Positions 8,431-16,784 of a stretch of DNA of 64,000 nt are shown here, piece after piece. How positions within the stretch are numbered: the first letter of the stretch is position 1; each line of letters begins with the position of its first letter. The DNA lies in contig NZ_MOBK01000011.1 of the NCBI RefSeq assembly GCF_003732265.1, positions 62,001 through 126,000 of the forward strand. The letters run 5' to 3'. Origin of the DNA: Pseudomonas brassicacearum. GTDB lineage: Bacteria; Pseudomonadota; Gammaproteobacteria; Pseudomonadales; Pseudomonadaceae. A program made the position numbers and the translations under genes. Under the pieces are notes generated by a model. The model had not been told where the DNA came from. It saw nothing but the letters and a program-made list of their open reading frames with translations, and did no database searches.

Positions 8431-8826
8431 ATGCTCGACGCACTGAAACAGATCAACTCAACCTCAGCCTTCAACCGCTGGGCCGGTGTCGAAGTGACCC
8501 ATGCCGCCAGCGGCGAAGCCGAGCTGACCATGGCTTTTCGCGAAACCGATATGGCGCAATATGCAGGCTTCCTCCACGCGGGCCTGATCGGCGCGCTGCT
8601 CGACACCGCTTGCGGTTTTGCCGCTGGCACGGTCGCCGGCAACGTGCTGGCCTCGCACTTCTCGGTCAACTGCCTGGCGCCGGCCGTCGGTGAAGTGTTC
8701 TTCGCACGCGGTCGGGTGGTGAAGGCCGGCAAGAAACAGGTATTCGCCCGCGCCGAGCTGTTTGCCCAGAGCGGCGATCAACTCAAACTCGTGGCGACGG
8801 GTGATGCGATTCTGGTGCCGGTCTAG
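8431..8826 (+). CDS. PaaI-family hotdog-fold thioesterase
   Basis: 131 aa from the ATG at 8431, which has ggagg 8 nt upstream; the frame extends further but without a better start. The hotdog helix segment GFLHAGLIGALLDTACGFAAGT matches the PaaI/YdiI type (HxG...DxxxG-like). Members hydrolyse acyl-CoA or aryl-CoA thioesters in the cytoplasm. It is an isolated gene and the substrate is unknown. Confidence 0.85.
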   Translation: MLDALKQINSTSAFNRWAGVEVTHAASGEAELTMAFRETDMAQYAGFLHAGLIGALLDTACGFAAGTVAGNVLASHFSVNCLAPAVGEVFFARGRVVKAGKKQVFARAELFAQSGDQLKLVATGDAILVPV

Positions 8827-8862
8827 TCTGTCTGGATAACCCCAGACCGGTCGGAGGTTGCC

Positions 8863-9351
8863 ATGCAACTCGAAGGTTCCTGCCATTGTGGTGCGGTGTC
8901 GTTCAGTTTGAACAGCGCCCACCCCTACCCTTATCAGCGTTGCTATTGCTCGATCTGTCGCAAGACACAGGGCGGTGGCGGGTTTGCGATTAACCTCGGC
9001 GGTGATGCCGGGAGCCTCAAGGTTCGCGGTCGCAAACACATCGCGATCTACCATGCGCGCATGAAGGACGAAGGCGATAAACGTGCGCACAGCAGCAGCG
9101 CCGAGCGGCATTTCTGCTCGCTGTGTGGGACGGGACTGTGGCTGTTCAGCTCTGAATGGCCGGAACTGATCCACCCGTTTGCCTCCGCCATCGACACCGC
9201 GCTGCCGGTCCCACCGGAGCACACGCATTTGATGCTCGGTTCAAAAGCACCGTGGGTCGAGGTTGAGGCGCATGCGGGGGATCAGCTGTTCGAGGTTTAT
9301 CCTGAGGAGTCCATCGCCGAGTGGCATGAACGGCTGGGTTTGACTCGCTGA
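8863..9351 (+). CDS. GFA family zinc protein (glutathione-dependent formaldehyde-activating enzyme fold)
   Basis: 162 aa. The N-terminal GSCHCGAVSF, then CYCSICRKTQGG and later CSLCGTGLW, provide the zinc-binding cysteines of the GFA/CENP-V fold. Most members are not proven formaldehyde-activating enzymes, so the function is uncertain. It lies 36 bp behind the thioesterase gene on the same strand and may share its transcript. Confidence 0.85.
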   Translation: MQLEGSCHCGAVSFSLNSAHPYPYQRCYCSICRKTQGGGGFAINLGGDAGSLKVRGRKHIAIYHARMKDEGDKRAHSSSAERHFCSLCGTGLWLFSSEWPELIHPFASAIDTALPVPPEHTHLMLGSKAPWVEVEAHAGDQLFEVYPEESIAEWHERLGLTR

Positions 9352-9380
9352 GCGGAGGTTGCGGTGGTGCTGATGGCCTC

Positions 9381-9445
9381 ATCGCGAGCAGGCTCGCTCC
9401 CACAGGGGACCGCATTCAAAATGTGGGAGCGAGCAAGCTCGCGAT
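9381..9445. repeat. inverted REP pair (REPIN)
   Basis: atcgcgagcaggctcgctcccac faces a copy ending in gcgat. It lies between the convergent GFA and miaE genes and is a likely transcription barrier. Confidence 0.82.
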
Positions 9446-9459
9446 GGCACTACAAGGCC

Positions 9460-10068
9460 TCAGGCCGCAGCAGGCACACCGCTGTGGAAACGAAACTCCA
9501 CGTCCGGTGACTCGATCAGCTCTTGCTCTGCCGCACGGACCTTGTCGATCACTTGGGCGATGTCCTTGGCGTCGCCGTACTGGTAAGCCAGCTTCAGGTA
9601 ACCCTGGAAATGCCGGGCTTCGCTTTTCAGCAGGCCGAAGTAGAACTTGCCCAGTTCTTCGTCCAGATGCGGCACCAGCGCCTCGAAACGCTCGCAACTG
9701 CGGGCTTCGATGAAGGCCCCCACCACCAGCGTATCCACCAGTTTCACCGGTTCATGGCTGCGCACCACTTTGCGCAGGCCCGAGGCGTAGCGCCCGGCGG
9801 ACAACTGGCGCAGCTCGATCTTGCGCTTTTTCATCAGGCGCATGACTTGCTCGTGGTGCACCAGTTCTTCCCGGGCCAGACGCGACATCAGGTTGATCAG
9901 GTCGACGTGGGAGTGATATTTGGCAATCAGGCTCAGCGCCGTGCTGGCGGCCTTGAATTCGCAGTTCTTGTGGTCGATCAGCAGGGTTTCCTGATCGGCC
10001 AGTGCGGCCTGCACCCAGCCGTCAGGGGTACGGCAGCCGAGGAACTCGTGAATTTCGGGAAGGATCAT
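9460..10068 (-). CDS. miaE: tRNA-(ms2io6A37)-hydroxylase
   Basis: 202 aa from the ATG at 10068 (MILPEIHEFLGC). It is a ferritin-like diiron hydroxylase that converts ms2i6A37 to ms2io6A37 in tRNAs reading UNN codons. Ligand motifs are visible as Glu in NCEFKAA, ExxH in REELVHHEQV and ExxH in SEARHFQGYL. The length matches Pseudomonas MiaE. The much longer frame upstream overlaps the divergent universal stress protein gene and is not real coding sequence. Confidence 0.92.
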   Translation of the reverse strand: MILPEIHEFLGCRTPDGWVQAALADQETLLIDHKNCEFKAASTALSLIAKYHSHVDLINLMSRLAREELVHHEQVMRLMKKRKIELRQLSAGRYASGLRKVVRSHEPVKLVDTLVVGAFIEARSCERFEALVPHLDEELGKFYFGLLKSEARHFQGYLKLAYQYGDAKDIAQVIDKVRAAEQELIESPDVEFRFHSGVPAAA

Positions 10069-10230
10069 GGGGCTCACGGATAAATGGTCAAAACGAAGGG
10101 CGCCGATTATACCGGCCTGCCGCCAGACCACCAGTCGCCAACCGTTGATATGCATCAAGTACCTGGTTGGCGAGCAGCAACTATAGTTGTGCAACGCCGT
10201 GCTTTTTACCCGTTTATGGAGATCCCGATC

Positions 10231-11091
10231 ATGCAAGCCATTCGCAGCATCCTGGTGGTCATTGAACCCGAACACTCGGAGAGCCTGGCGCTCAAACGGG
10301 CCAAATTGATTGCCGGCGTGACCCAGGCGCACTTGCACCTGTTGGTCGGCGATCCCAAGCATGATCACAGCGGCATGTTGGGGGTGCTCAAAGCCGCGTT
10401 GCTGGACGACGGTTACAGTGTTACGACCGAGCAGGCCTGGAATCACAGCCTGCACCAGACCATTATCGACGTTCAGCAAGCCGAGAGCTGTGGGCTGGTG
10501 GTCAAGCAGCATTACCCGGACAGCCCGCTGAAAAAAGCGCTGCTGACGCCGGATGACTGGAAACTGCTGCGTGAATGCCCGACACCGGTGCTGCTGGTGA
10601 AAACGGCTGGATCCTGGAAAGACAAAGTCATTCTGGCTGCCATTGATGTGGGCAACACCGACGGCGAGCACCGTCACCTGCACAACACCATCATCGATTA
10701 CGGCTATGACATCGCCAGCTTGGCCAAGGCGCATCTGCACGTAATCAGTGCGCATCCATCGCCGATGCTGTCGTCGGCCGACCCGACCTTTCAGCTCAAA
10801 GAAACCATCGAGGCGCGCTATCGCGAACAGTGCAAGTCATTCCAGGCGGAATTCGACATCGACGATGCGCATTTGCATATCGAGGAAGGGCCGGCGGATG
10901 TGTTGATTCCGTTCATGGTGAAAAAGCTGCAGGCGGCGGTAACGGTGATCGGGACGGTGGCACGTAGCGGATTGTCAGGGGCGTTGATCGGCAATACGGC
11001 TGAAGTGGTGCTGGATGCGGTGGAGAGTGATGTGTTGGTGCTCAAGCCGCAGGAGATTGAGGATCACCTTGAGGAATTGGCTCAGCATTGA
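10231..11091 (+). CDS. tandem UspA-domain universal stress protein
   Basis: 286 aa from the ATG at 10231 with ggag 9 nt upstream. There are two UspA-like modules: the first opens with AIRSILVVIEPEHS, and the second starts with DKVILAAIDVG and ends with VARSGLSGALIGNTAEVVL, an intact G-x9-G-N ATP-binding loop. It resembles UspE in size. It is a cytoplasmic stress-resistance protein, often induced under energy limitation. It is monocistronic and divergent from miaE. Confidence 0.88.
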   Translation: MQAIRSILVVIEPEHSESLALKRAKLIAGVTQAHLHLLVGDPKHDHSGMLGVLKAALLDDGYSVTTEQAWNHSLHQTIIDVQQAESCGLVVKQHYPDSPLKKALLTPDDWKLLRECPTPVLLVKTAGSWKDKVILAAIDVGNTDGEHRHLHNTIIDYGYDIASLAKAHLHVISAHPSPMLSSADPTFQLKETIEARYREQCKSFQAEFDIDDAHLHIEEGPADVLIPFMVKKLQAAVTVIGTVARSGLSGALIGNTAEVVLDAVESDVLVLKPQEIEDHLEELAQH

Positions 11092-11115
11092 GATGGGCGG
11101 TGTCGGAACAGACGC

Positions 11116-11214
11116 CTTCGCGAGCAAGCCCGCTCCCACATTCGATCGCATTCCACTGGTGGAACTCGGTTAAATGTGGGAGCGGCGGTGCGACGATTCG
11201 ACTTGCTCGCGAAG
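11116..11214. repeat. inverted REP pair with extended right arm
   Basis: The left arm is the standard unit. The right arm reads gtgggagcggcggtgcgacg then attcgacttgctcgcgaag, that is, the unit with an internal insertion (ggtgcgacgattcgac). The same variant recurs at 42,221 and 45,792. Confidence 0.82.
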
Positions 11215-11217
11215 CTT

Positions 11218-11688
11218 TCAGGCGCCGAAGGCGTCTTTTAAAAAGCCCGGCGCGATGTACCGTTGGTAATGCGCCTCAGACAGCAAAAAGAATTCCCGAT
11301 CAATGGCATCACGCAATTCCGGCAAATTCCAGTCACGAAACTCCGGCATCAACACCATCCCGTACGCCTCCAGGTTATTGATCACCCGCGCCCCACGGGC
11401 AATCAGCTGATACGCCCAGCAATACTCCGACTGATGCGGCACAAAGCGAATCTTGCGTTGCTCCAGTTGCAGACGCAGGCGCTGGGCGTCGAAAACCTCC
11501 AGCTTGCTGGCCATCACCTGGGACAGCAATTGCTCAAGACGCAGCCATACCGCGCGCTTCTCCTCCTCGTTGTAACCATTCCAGTTGATCACTTCGTGGT
11601 GGAAACGCTTGCAGCCACGGCACACCAGATCACCGTAAACAGTGGAGCAGAGGCCGACGCAGGGGGTCTTGATGGTCTGATTGGGCAT
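11218..11688 (-). CDS. DUF1289 domain-containing protein
   Basis: 156 aa from the ATG at 11688 (MPNQTIKTPC). The DUF1289 core is the N-terminal TPCVGLCSTVYGDLVCRGCKRF, with four cysteines spaced like a small metal site; the rest is helical (EEEKRAVWLRLEQLL). The function of the family is not established. It is divergent from acnB, with a large palindromic element in between. Confidence 0.85.
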   Translation of the reverse strand: MPNQTIKTPCVGLCSTVYGDLVCRGCKRFHHEVINWNGYNEEEKRAVWLRLEQLLSQVMASKLEVFDAQRLRLQLEQRKIRFVPHQSEYCWAYQLIARGARVINNLEAYGMVLMPEFRDWNLPELRDAIDREFFLLSEAHYQRYIAPGFLKDAFGA

Positions 11689-11772
11689 AGGTAGGCAAAA
11701 CACGGGAAAGCAGAACAGGCCGGCATGTTAGCCCTTTGTCTAACATTCATCACCCCTCAAAGTTCAGGGGCG

Positions 11773-11932
11773 GAGGGTCTATTGGACTTTGGTGACGGCC
11801 GCGTTGCGCGCCGACGTGTGCGAGGCTGCGTTGCGGGATTTGCCAAGGGAACAACCATTAGCGGCATCCCGCGCCTTGCCTCGCACACGTCGGCACACAA
11901 CGCGACTCGCCACCAAAGTCCAATAGACCCTC
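11773..11932. repeat. 160-bp near-perfect long hairpin (MITE-like element)
   Basis: Four consecutive segments pair with the right half in mirror order: the outer arm around gtctattggactttggtg with caccaaagtccaatagac, then cgcgttg with caacgcg, gccgacgtgtgcgagg with cctcgcacacgtcggc, and gggat with atccc. The hairpin is followed by a T-run at 11,944-11,953. It has no coding capacity. It could be a miniature inverted-repeat element, a hairpin RNA gene or a strong transcription barrier. Confidence 0.75.
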
Positions 11933-11957
11933 ACTTACCTTTAATTTTTTTTTGCCG

Positions 11958-12254
11958 TAGAATCAGCCAGCCTTTTAAGGCGCCAATGTCCGTTAGAAGC
12001 TGTTTTCAAAGCGTCACGAGCACAGTCGTTCCTTCAGAGCGGTGTTGGCGAAGGGTTTTTCCAGCGGGGAAAAGTCCAACGCCAACCCTCATCAGCTCCC
12101 GTTCTGCAGGCGTAAAACTTTGAAAGCAGCTTCTGTAAGGAATTGTCGGTAATTCTGGCTAAGTGGCCCACAACGCCACGCAGCGCATGAGTACGGCAAT
12201 TTCGGGATGAGCGTCCCGGACACCCATTTGGGACCACTGATGAGGGTAATAACT
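11958..12254 (+). promoter_or_regulatory. probable promoter and structured 5' untranslated region of acnB
   Basis: A -10-like tagaat (11958-11963) is followed by about 290 nt before the acnB start. Arms agaagctgttttcaaag (11995-12011) and ctttgaaagcagcttct (12118-12134) pair over 17 positions with one G-U. Inside, gttggcg (12044-12050) pairs with cgccaac (12080-12086), enclosing ttttcc/ggaaaa. The leader would fold strongly. acnB mRNAs are known targets of iron-responsive control in related bacteria; any such role here is inferred. Confidence 0.5.
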
Positions 12255-14855
12255 GTGCTTGAAGCCTACCGCAAACATATCGAAGAGCGTGCAGCACTGG
12301 GTATCGTTCCCCAGCCGCTTAACGCCGAACAAACTGCAGGCCTGATCGAGCTGCTGAAGAATCCTCCGGCTGGCGAAGAAGCTTTCCTCGTTGACCTGAT
12401 CACCAATCGCGTTCCACCTGGCGTGGACGAAGCAGCCTATGTAAAGGCCGGCTTCCTGTCCGCCCTCGCCAAAGGCGAAGCCAAATCCCCTCTGATCGAC
12501 AAGAAGCGCGCTGTTGAACTGCTCGGCACCATGCAGGGCGGCTACAACATCGTGACGTTGGTCAACCTGCTGGACGACGCCGAACTGGCACCAGTGGCTG
12601 CCGAAGAACTCAAGCACACCCTGCTGATGTTCGATGCGTTCCACGACGTTGCTGAACGCGCCAAGAACGGTAACGTTCACGCACAAGGCGTGCTGCAATC
12701 CTGGGCTGATGGCGAGTGGTTCAAGAACCGCCCGGTACTGGCCGACAAGATTAGCCTGCGCGTGTTCAAGGTCACCGGCGAAACCAACACCGACGACCTG
12801 TCCCCTGCTCCGGACGCCTGGTCCCGCCCGGACATCCCGTTGCACGCCTTGGCGATGCTGAAAATGGCCCGCGACGGCATCGTGCCGGACGTACAAGGCT
12901 CCATCGGTCCGATGAAGCAGATCGAAGAAATGCGCAACAGCGGCTTCCCGATCGCCTACGTCGGTGACGTGGTCGGTACCGGTTCGTCGCGTAAATCCGC
13001 TACCAACTCGGTACTGTGGTTCTTCGGCGACGACGTGCCTTTCGTGCCGAACAAGCGCGCTGGCGGGTTCTGCTTCGGCAGCAAAATTGCTCCAATCTTC
13101 TACAACACCATGGAAGATGCCGGCGCACTGCCAATCGAATTTGATGTGACCAACATCAACATGGGCGACGTGATCGACCTGTACCCGCACGCTGGCAAAG
13201 TCTGCAAGCACGGTACCGACGAAGTCATCACCACCTTCGAAATGAAGACCCCTGTGCTGTTGGACGAAGTCCGTGCCGGCGGTCGTATCCCGCTGATCAT
13301 CGGCCGTGGCCTGACCGACAAGGCTCGCGCCGAACTGGGTCTGCCAGCGTTCGACCTGTTCAAGAAACCGGATGCCCCGATCGAAAGCACCAAGGGTTTC
13401 ACCCTGGCGCAGAAAATGGTCGGCAAGGCGTGCGGCGTAGCCGGTGTGCGTCCAGGCACCTACTGCGAACCGAAGATGACCACCGTGGGTTCTCAGGACA
13501 CCACCGGTCCGATGACCCGTGACGAACTGAAAGACCTGGCGTGCCTGGGCTTCTCCGCTGATCTGGTGATGCAGTCGTTCTGCCACACCGCGGCTTACCC
13601 TAAGCCGATCGACGTGACCACCCACCACACCCTGCCAGACTTCATCATGACCCGAGGCGGCGTTTCCCTGCGTCCGGGCGACGGCATCATCCACAGCTGG
13701 CTGAACCGCATGCTGCTGCCGGACACCGTCGGTACCGGTGGTGACTCGCACACCCGTTTCCCGATGGGCATTTCGTTCCCGGCCGGTTCCGGTCTGGTGG
13801 CGTTTGCCGCAGCCACTGGCGTTATGCCGCTGGACATGCCGGAATCGATCCTGGTGCGCTTCAAAGGCAAGATGCAACCGGGCGTCACCCTGCGTGACCT
13901 GGTTCACGCCATTCCTTACTTCGCGATTCAGGCTGGCCTGTTGACCGTTGAGAAGAAAGGCAAGAAGAACGCCTTCTCCGGCCGCATCCTCGAAATCGAA
14001 GGCCTGGACAACCTGAGCATCGAACAGGCTTTCGAGCTGTCCGACGCCTCCGCCGAACGTTCGGCTGCCGGTTGCACCATCAAGCTGTCGAAAGAGTCGA
14101 TCACCGAGTACCTGAGCTCCAACATCACCCTGCTGCGCTGGATGATCGGCGAAGGCTACGGCGATGCACGTACTCTGGAACGTCGTGCTCAAGCGATGGA
14201 AGCCTGGATCGCCAACCCTGAGTTGATGGTTGCCGATGCTGACGCCGAATACGCTGAAATCATCGAAATCGACCTGGCCGACATCAAAGAGCCTGTGCTC
14301 TGCGCGCCAAACGATCCGGACGACGCCCGTCTGCTGTCCAGCGTTGCTGGCGAGAAGATCGACGAAGTGTTCATCGGTTCGTGCATGACCAACATCGGTC
14401 ACTTCCGCGCTGCCGGTAAGCTGCTGGATCAGGTCAAGGGTCAGTTGCCAACCCGTCTGTGGCTGTCGCCGCCGACCAAGATGGACGCTCACCAACTGAC
14501 CGAAGAAGGCTACTACGGCATCTACGGCAAGGCCGGCGCACGCATGGAAATGCCGGGCTGCTCGCTGTGCATGGGTAACCAGGCACGTGTAGAACCAAAC
14601 GCCACCGTTGTGTCGACGTCGACCCGTAACTTCCCGAACCGTCTGGGTGACGGCGCGAACGTCTACCTGGCTTCGGCCGAGCTGGCGTCTGTTGCTTCCA
14701 TCCTGGGTCGCCTGCCGACCGTCGAGGAGTACATGGAATACGCTGGCAAGATCGACAGCATGGCGGCTGATGTCTACCGCTACCTGTCCTTTGACCAGAT
14801 CGCCGAGTTCCGTGAAGCTGCTGCGAACGCCAACATCCCGGTCGTTCAAGCCTAA
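12255..14855 (+). CDS. acnB: bifunctional aconitate hydratase 2 / 2-methylisocitrate dehydratase
   Basis: 866 aa from a GTG at 12255 with gagg upstream; the family start is xLEAYRKHIEERAA, so the upstream extension to 12207 is rejected. The enzyme isomerises citrate to isocitrate in the TCA cycle with a [4Fe-4S] cluster. The cluster ligands are Cys in FIGSCMTNIGH (about 710) and Cys769 and Cys772 in PGCSLCMGNQ. The N-terminal HEAT-like domain and the swivelling domain precede the catalytic domains, as usual for AcnB. It is monocistronic, with a folded leader and its own terminator. Confidence 0.96.
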   Translation: MLEAYRKHIEERAALGIVPQPLNAEQTAGLIELLKNPPAGEEAFLVDLITNRVPPGVDEAAYVKAGFLSALAKGEAKSPLIDKKRAVELLGTMQGGYNIVTLVNLLDDAELAPVAAEELKHTLLMFDAFHDVAERAKNGNVHAQGVLQSWADGEWFKNRPVLADKISLRVFKVTGETNTDDLSPAPDAWSRPDIPLHALAMLKMARDGIVPDVQGSIGPMKQIEEMRNSGFPIAYVGDVVGTGSSRKSATNSVLWFFGDDVPFVPNKRAGGFCFGSKIAPIFYNTMEDAGALPIEFDVTNINMGDVIDLYPHAGKVCKHGTDEVITTFEMKTPVLLDEVRAGGRIPLIIGRGLTDKARAELGLPAFDLFKKPDAPIESTKGFTLAQKMVGKACGVAGVRPGTYCEPKMTTVGSQDTTGPMTRDELKDLACLGFSADLVMQSFCHTAAYPKPIDVTTHHTLPDFIMTRGGVSLRPGDGIIHSWLNRMLLPDTVGTGGDSHTRFPMGISFPAGSGLVAFAAATGVMPLDMPESILVRFKGKMQPGVTLRDLVHAIPYFAIQAGLLTVEKKGKKNAFSGRILEIEGLDNLSIEQAFELSDASAERSAAGCTIKLSKESITEYLSSNITLLRWMIGEGYGDARTLERRAQAMEAWIANPELMVADADAEYAEIIEIDLADIKEPVLCAPNDPDDARLLSSVAGEKIDEVFIGSCMTNIGHFRAAGKLLDQVKGQLPTRLWLSPPTKMDAHQLTEEGYYGIYGKAGARMEMPGCSLCMGNQARVEPNATVVSTSTRNFPNRLGDGANVYLASAELASVASILGRLPTVEEYMEYAGKIDSMAADVYRYLSFDQIAEFREAAANANIPVVQA

Positions 14856-14871
14856 CGTTACAACGCAATAG

Positions 14872-14910
14872 AAAACGCCGCCCATCGTGAGATGAGCGGC
14901 GTTTTTTTAT
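14872..14910 (+). terminator. Rho-independent terminator of acnB
   Basis: aacgccgc pairs with gcggcgtt around a short loop and is followed by a run of seven T. It starts 17 nt after the acnB stop. Confidence 0.92.
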
Positions 14911-14942
14911 GCCTTTAAGATGACGATGACTTACACAAATCC

Positions 14943-15037
14943 CCTGTGGGAGCGGGCTTGCTCGCGAAGGCGGTGTGTCAGCCTGCATCATTGTTGACTG
15001 ATCCACCACCTTCGCGAGCAAGCCCGCTCCCACAGGG
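14943..15037. repeat. inverted REP pair (REPIN)
   Basis: gtgggagcgggcttgctcg and its reverse complement face each other across about 45 nt. It lies between the convergent acnB and SulP genes; the second arm ends at the SulP stop codon. Confidence 0.85.
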
Positions 15038-16690
15038 TTATGGGTATGTCTTGAGGGCTTGTTGTACCGCGCCATCCACGCTCAGGCCACTGAGGATCAC
15101 CTGTGTCTCCTTCACTTCCGGCAACGCCGCCATCGCGGCCTGCGCCGAGTCCTTGAGCCGTGCGAGCACCAACCGCTTCCCTTCCCCCCGCACCCGCACA
15201 AAAAACGCCTGCAACGCCTCGATACTCGTGCCATCCAGGTCCGGCGATTCCTCCAGGCTTAAAATCACCGAATGAATCGGCGTCTGCGAATGGCGGATCA
15301 AATGCAACGTGCTGCCCAGAATCCGCTCGACGTTGGCAAAGAACAACGCCTCCCCCGGCCGGACGATCAACACCCCAGGCACTGATTGCGCCGTCGGATG
15401 GCGTTGCAGGTCCACGAAGTCGTGGCCGCCATCAATGCGCCCGAGGAGCTGAATATCGGCCGCCGACATTTGCTTGAGCATCAACACCACGCTGATCGCC
15501 ACCGACAGCAGCAACCCGTCCAGCACACCCAGCACCAGCACGGCGGCCACCGCGCAGATGACCAGCAAGCGGTCGCGCCGCCAGATGAAATAGCGTCCCA
15601 GCGGTTGCAGGCTCAAGCCTCGGGCCAGGGCATGGATGACGATGGCGGCGAGAATCGGCTCCGGTGTCAGGGCAATAAAGGGCAACACGGTCAAAACGAT
15701 GAGCAGCACCACCAGCGCCGCCACGCCTCCGGCCAGTCGCGAAGTGGCTCCCGCCGCTTCATTGGCCGACGTTGCCGAGTATCCTGCCCCCGCCGGCATG
15801 CCATGAAACAGCCCGGACAACAGGTTGGACGCACCCAGCGCCAGCAGATCGCGGTTGGACGAGATGCGGTCGCCGTGCTTGAGCGCATAAGCACTGATCG
15901 AGCCGTAAGACTCCGCGTACAGGATCATCACCATGGCAAAGGCCAATTCACCCAAGCGCAACCAGTCAGTGAAGGGCAATACCGGCAGCTTCGGCACTTC
16001 CAGGCTCAGATCGATCACGCCGATCAGCTTCACGCCATACGCGGGCAAATCCAGCCACTGACTGGCCGCAATGCCGATCACCACCACCAACAGGCCGCCC
16101 GGCAAGCGCCGGAACCTTGCAAACAGCACCAGCAAAGCCAACGCCACGGCGGCGACACCCGCCGCCACCCAATTCCACTGCGGCAGTTGCTCCAGCAGTT
16201 GCGGCAGAAAGCGCACCAGATTGCCGTCGCTCAGGTGCACCCCGACCACACTGGCGACTTGCTTGAGGATGATGGTCAACGCCAGGCCAAAGGCAAAACC
16301 GCGCAGCACCGGTTTTGCGATGAACGAGGTCACGCTGCCCAACTTGAACAACCCGGCCAGCAAGAAGAACGCGCCGGTCACCAGCACCAGGCCGATGGCC
16401 AAGGTGGAGCGCAGTTGCGGATCGCCGTTGGCCAGCGTCGCGGTGGCGGCTGCCAACACCGCTGCCGACGAGGATGTGGCCGAGACAATGGCGAAACGGC
16501 TGGTGCCAAACAGCCCATAACACAGCAAACCGGCAAACAAGGCGATCACCCCGGCCTGCGGAGCTACGGCGGCGATGCTTGAATACGCGACCGCTTCGGG
16601 CAGCAACAGGCCGGCAATCGACAACCCGGCCAGCAAGTCCTGCCAGCGATTGGGTTGTTCGGTAAGATTTGGGGGTGAGGCGCTGGGCAA
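15038..16690 (-). CDS. SulP family inorganic anion transporter with STAS domain
   Basis: About 550 aa from a TTG at 16690 with ggag 8 nt upstream. The longer frame would begin inside the terminator of the preceding gene, so it is rejected. LLAGLSIAGLLLPEAVAYS is the SulP signature helix, followed by about ten more hydrophobic segments. The cytoplasmic C-terminal STAS domain starts near VPGVLIVRPGEALFFANV. Members carry sulfate, bicarbonate or dicarboxylates; the substrate is not evident here. It is a single-gene unit. Confidence 0.88.
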   Translation of the reverse strand: MPSASPPNLTEQPNRWQDLLAGLSIAGLLLPEAVAYSSIAAVAPQAGVIALFAGLLCYGLFGTSRFAIVSATSSSAAVLAAATATLANGDPQLRSTLAIGLVLVTGAFFLLAGLFKLGSVTSFIAKPVLRGFAFGLALTIILKQVASVVGVHLSDGNLVRFLPQLLEQLPQWNWVAAGVAAVALALLVLFARFRRLPGGLLVVVIGIAASQWLDLPAYGVKLIGVIDLSLEVPKLPVLPFTDWLRLGELAFAMVMILYAESYGSISAYALKHGDRISSNRDLLALGASNLLSGLFHGMPAGAGYSATSANEAAGATSRLAGGVAALVVLLIVLTVLPFIALTPEPILAAIVIHALARGLSLQPLGRYFIWRRDRLLVICAVAAVLVLGVLDGLLLSVAISVVLMLKQMSAADIQLLGRIDGGHDFVDLQRHPTAQSVPGVLIVRPGEALFFANVERILGSTLHLIRHSQTPIHSVILSLEESPDLDGTSIEALQAFFVRVRGEGKRLVLARLKDSAQAAMAALPEVKETQVILSGLSVDGAVQQALKTYP

Positions 16691-16707
16691 TCCGGTGTCT
16701 CCAGGCG

Positions 16708-16742
16708 AAAAAAAACCGCTGCACGTATCACGTGCAGCGGCC
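16708..16742 (-). terminator. Rho-independent terminator of the HAAAP transporter gene
   Basis: On the minus strand ccgctgcacgt pairs with acgtgcagcgg (11 bp, 3-nt loop), followed by eight T. It lies 42 nt after the transporter stop and just before the SulP start, which shows the SulP frame cannot begin further upstream. Confidence 0.92.
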
Positions 16743-16784
16743 ACTGTAGCTGTCAATCCGGCGCTGCGCGAGCAGGCCGAACGA

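Noticed and set aside
12159..14885. 908-codon open frame antisense to acnB
   Set aside because: It mirrors acnB codon by codon; it has no ribosome site and its translation resembles no family. High-G+C genes often leave long antisense frames.
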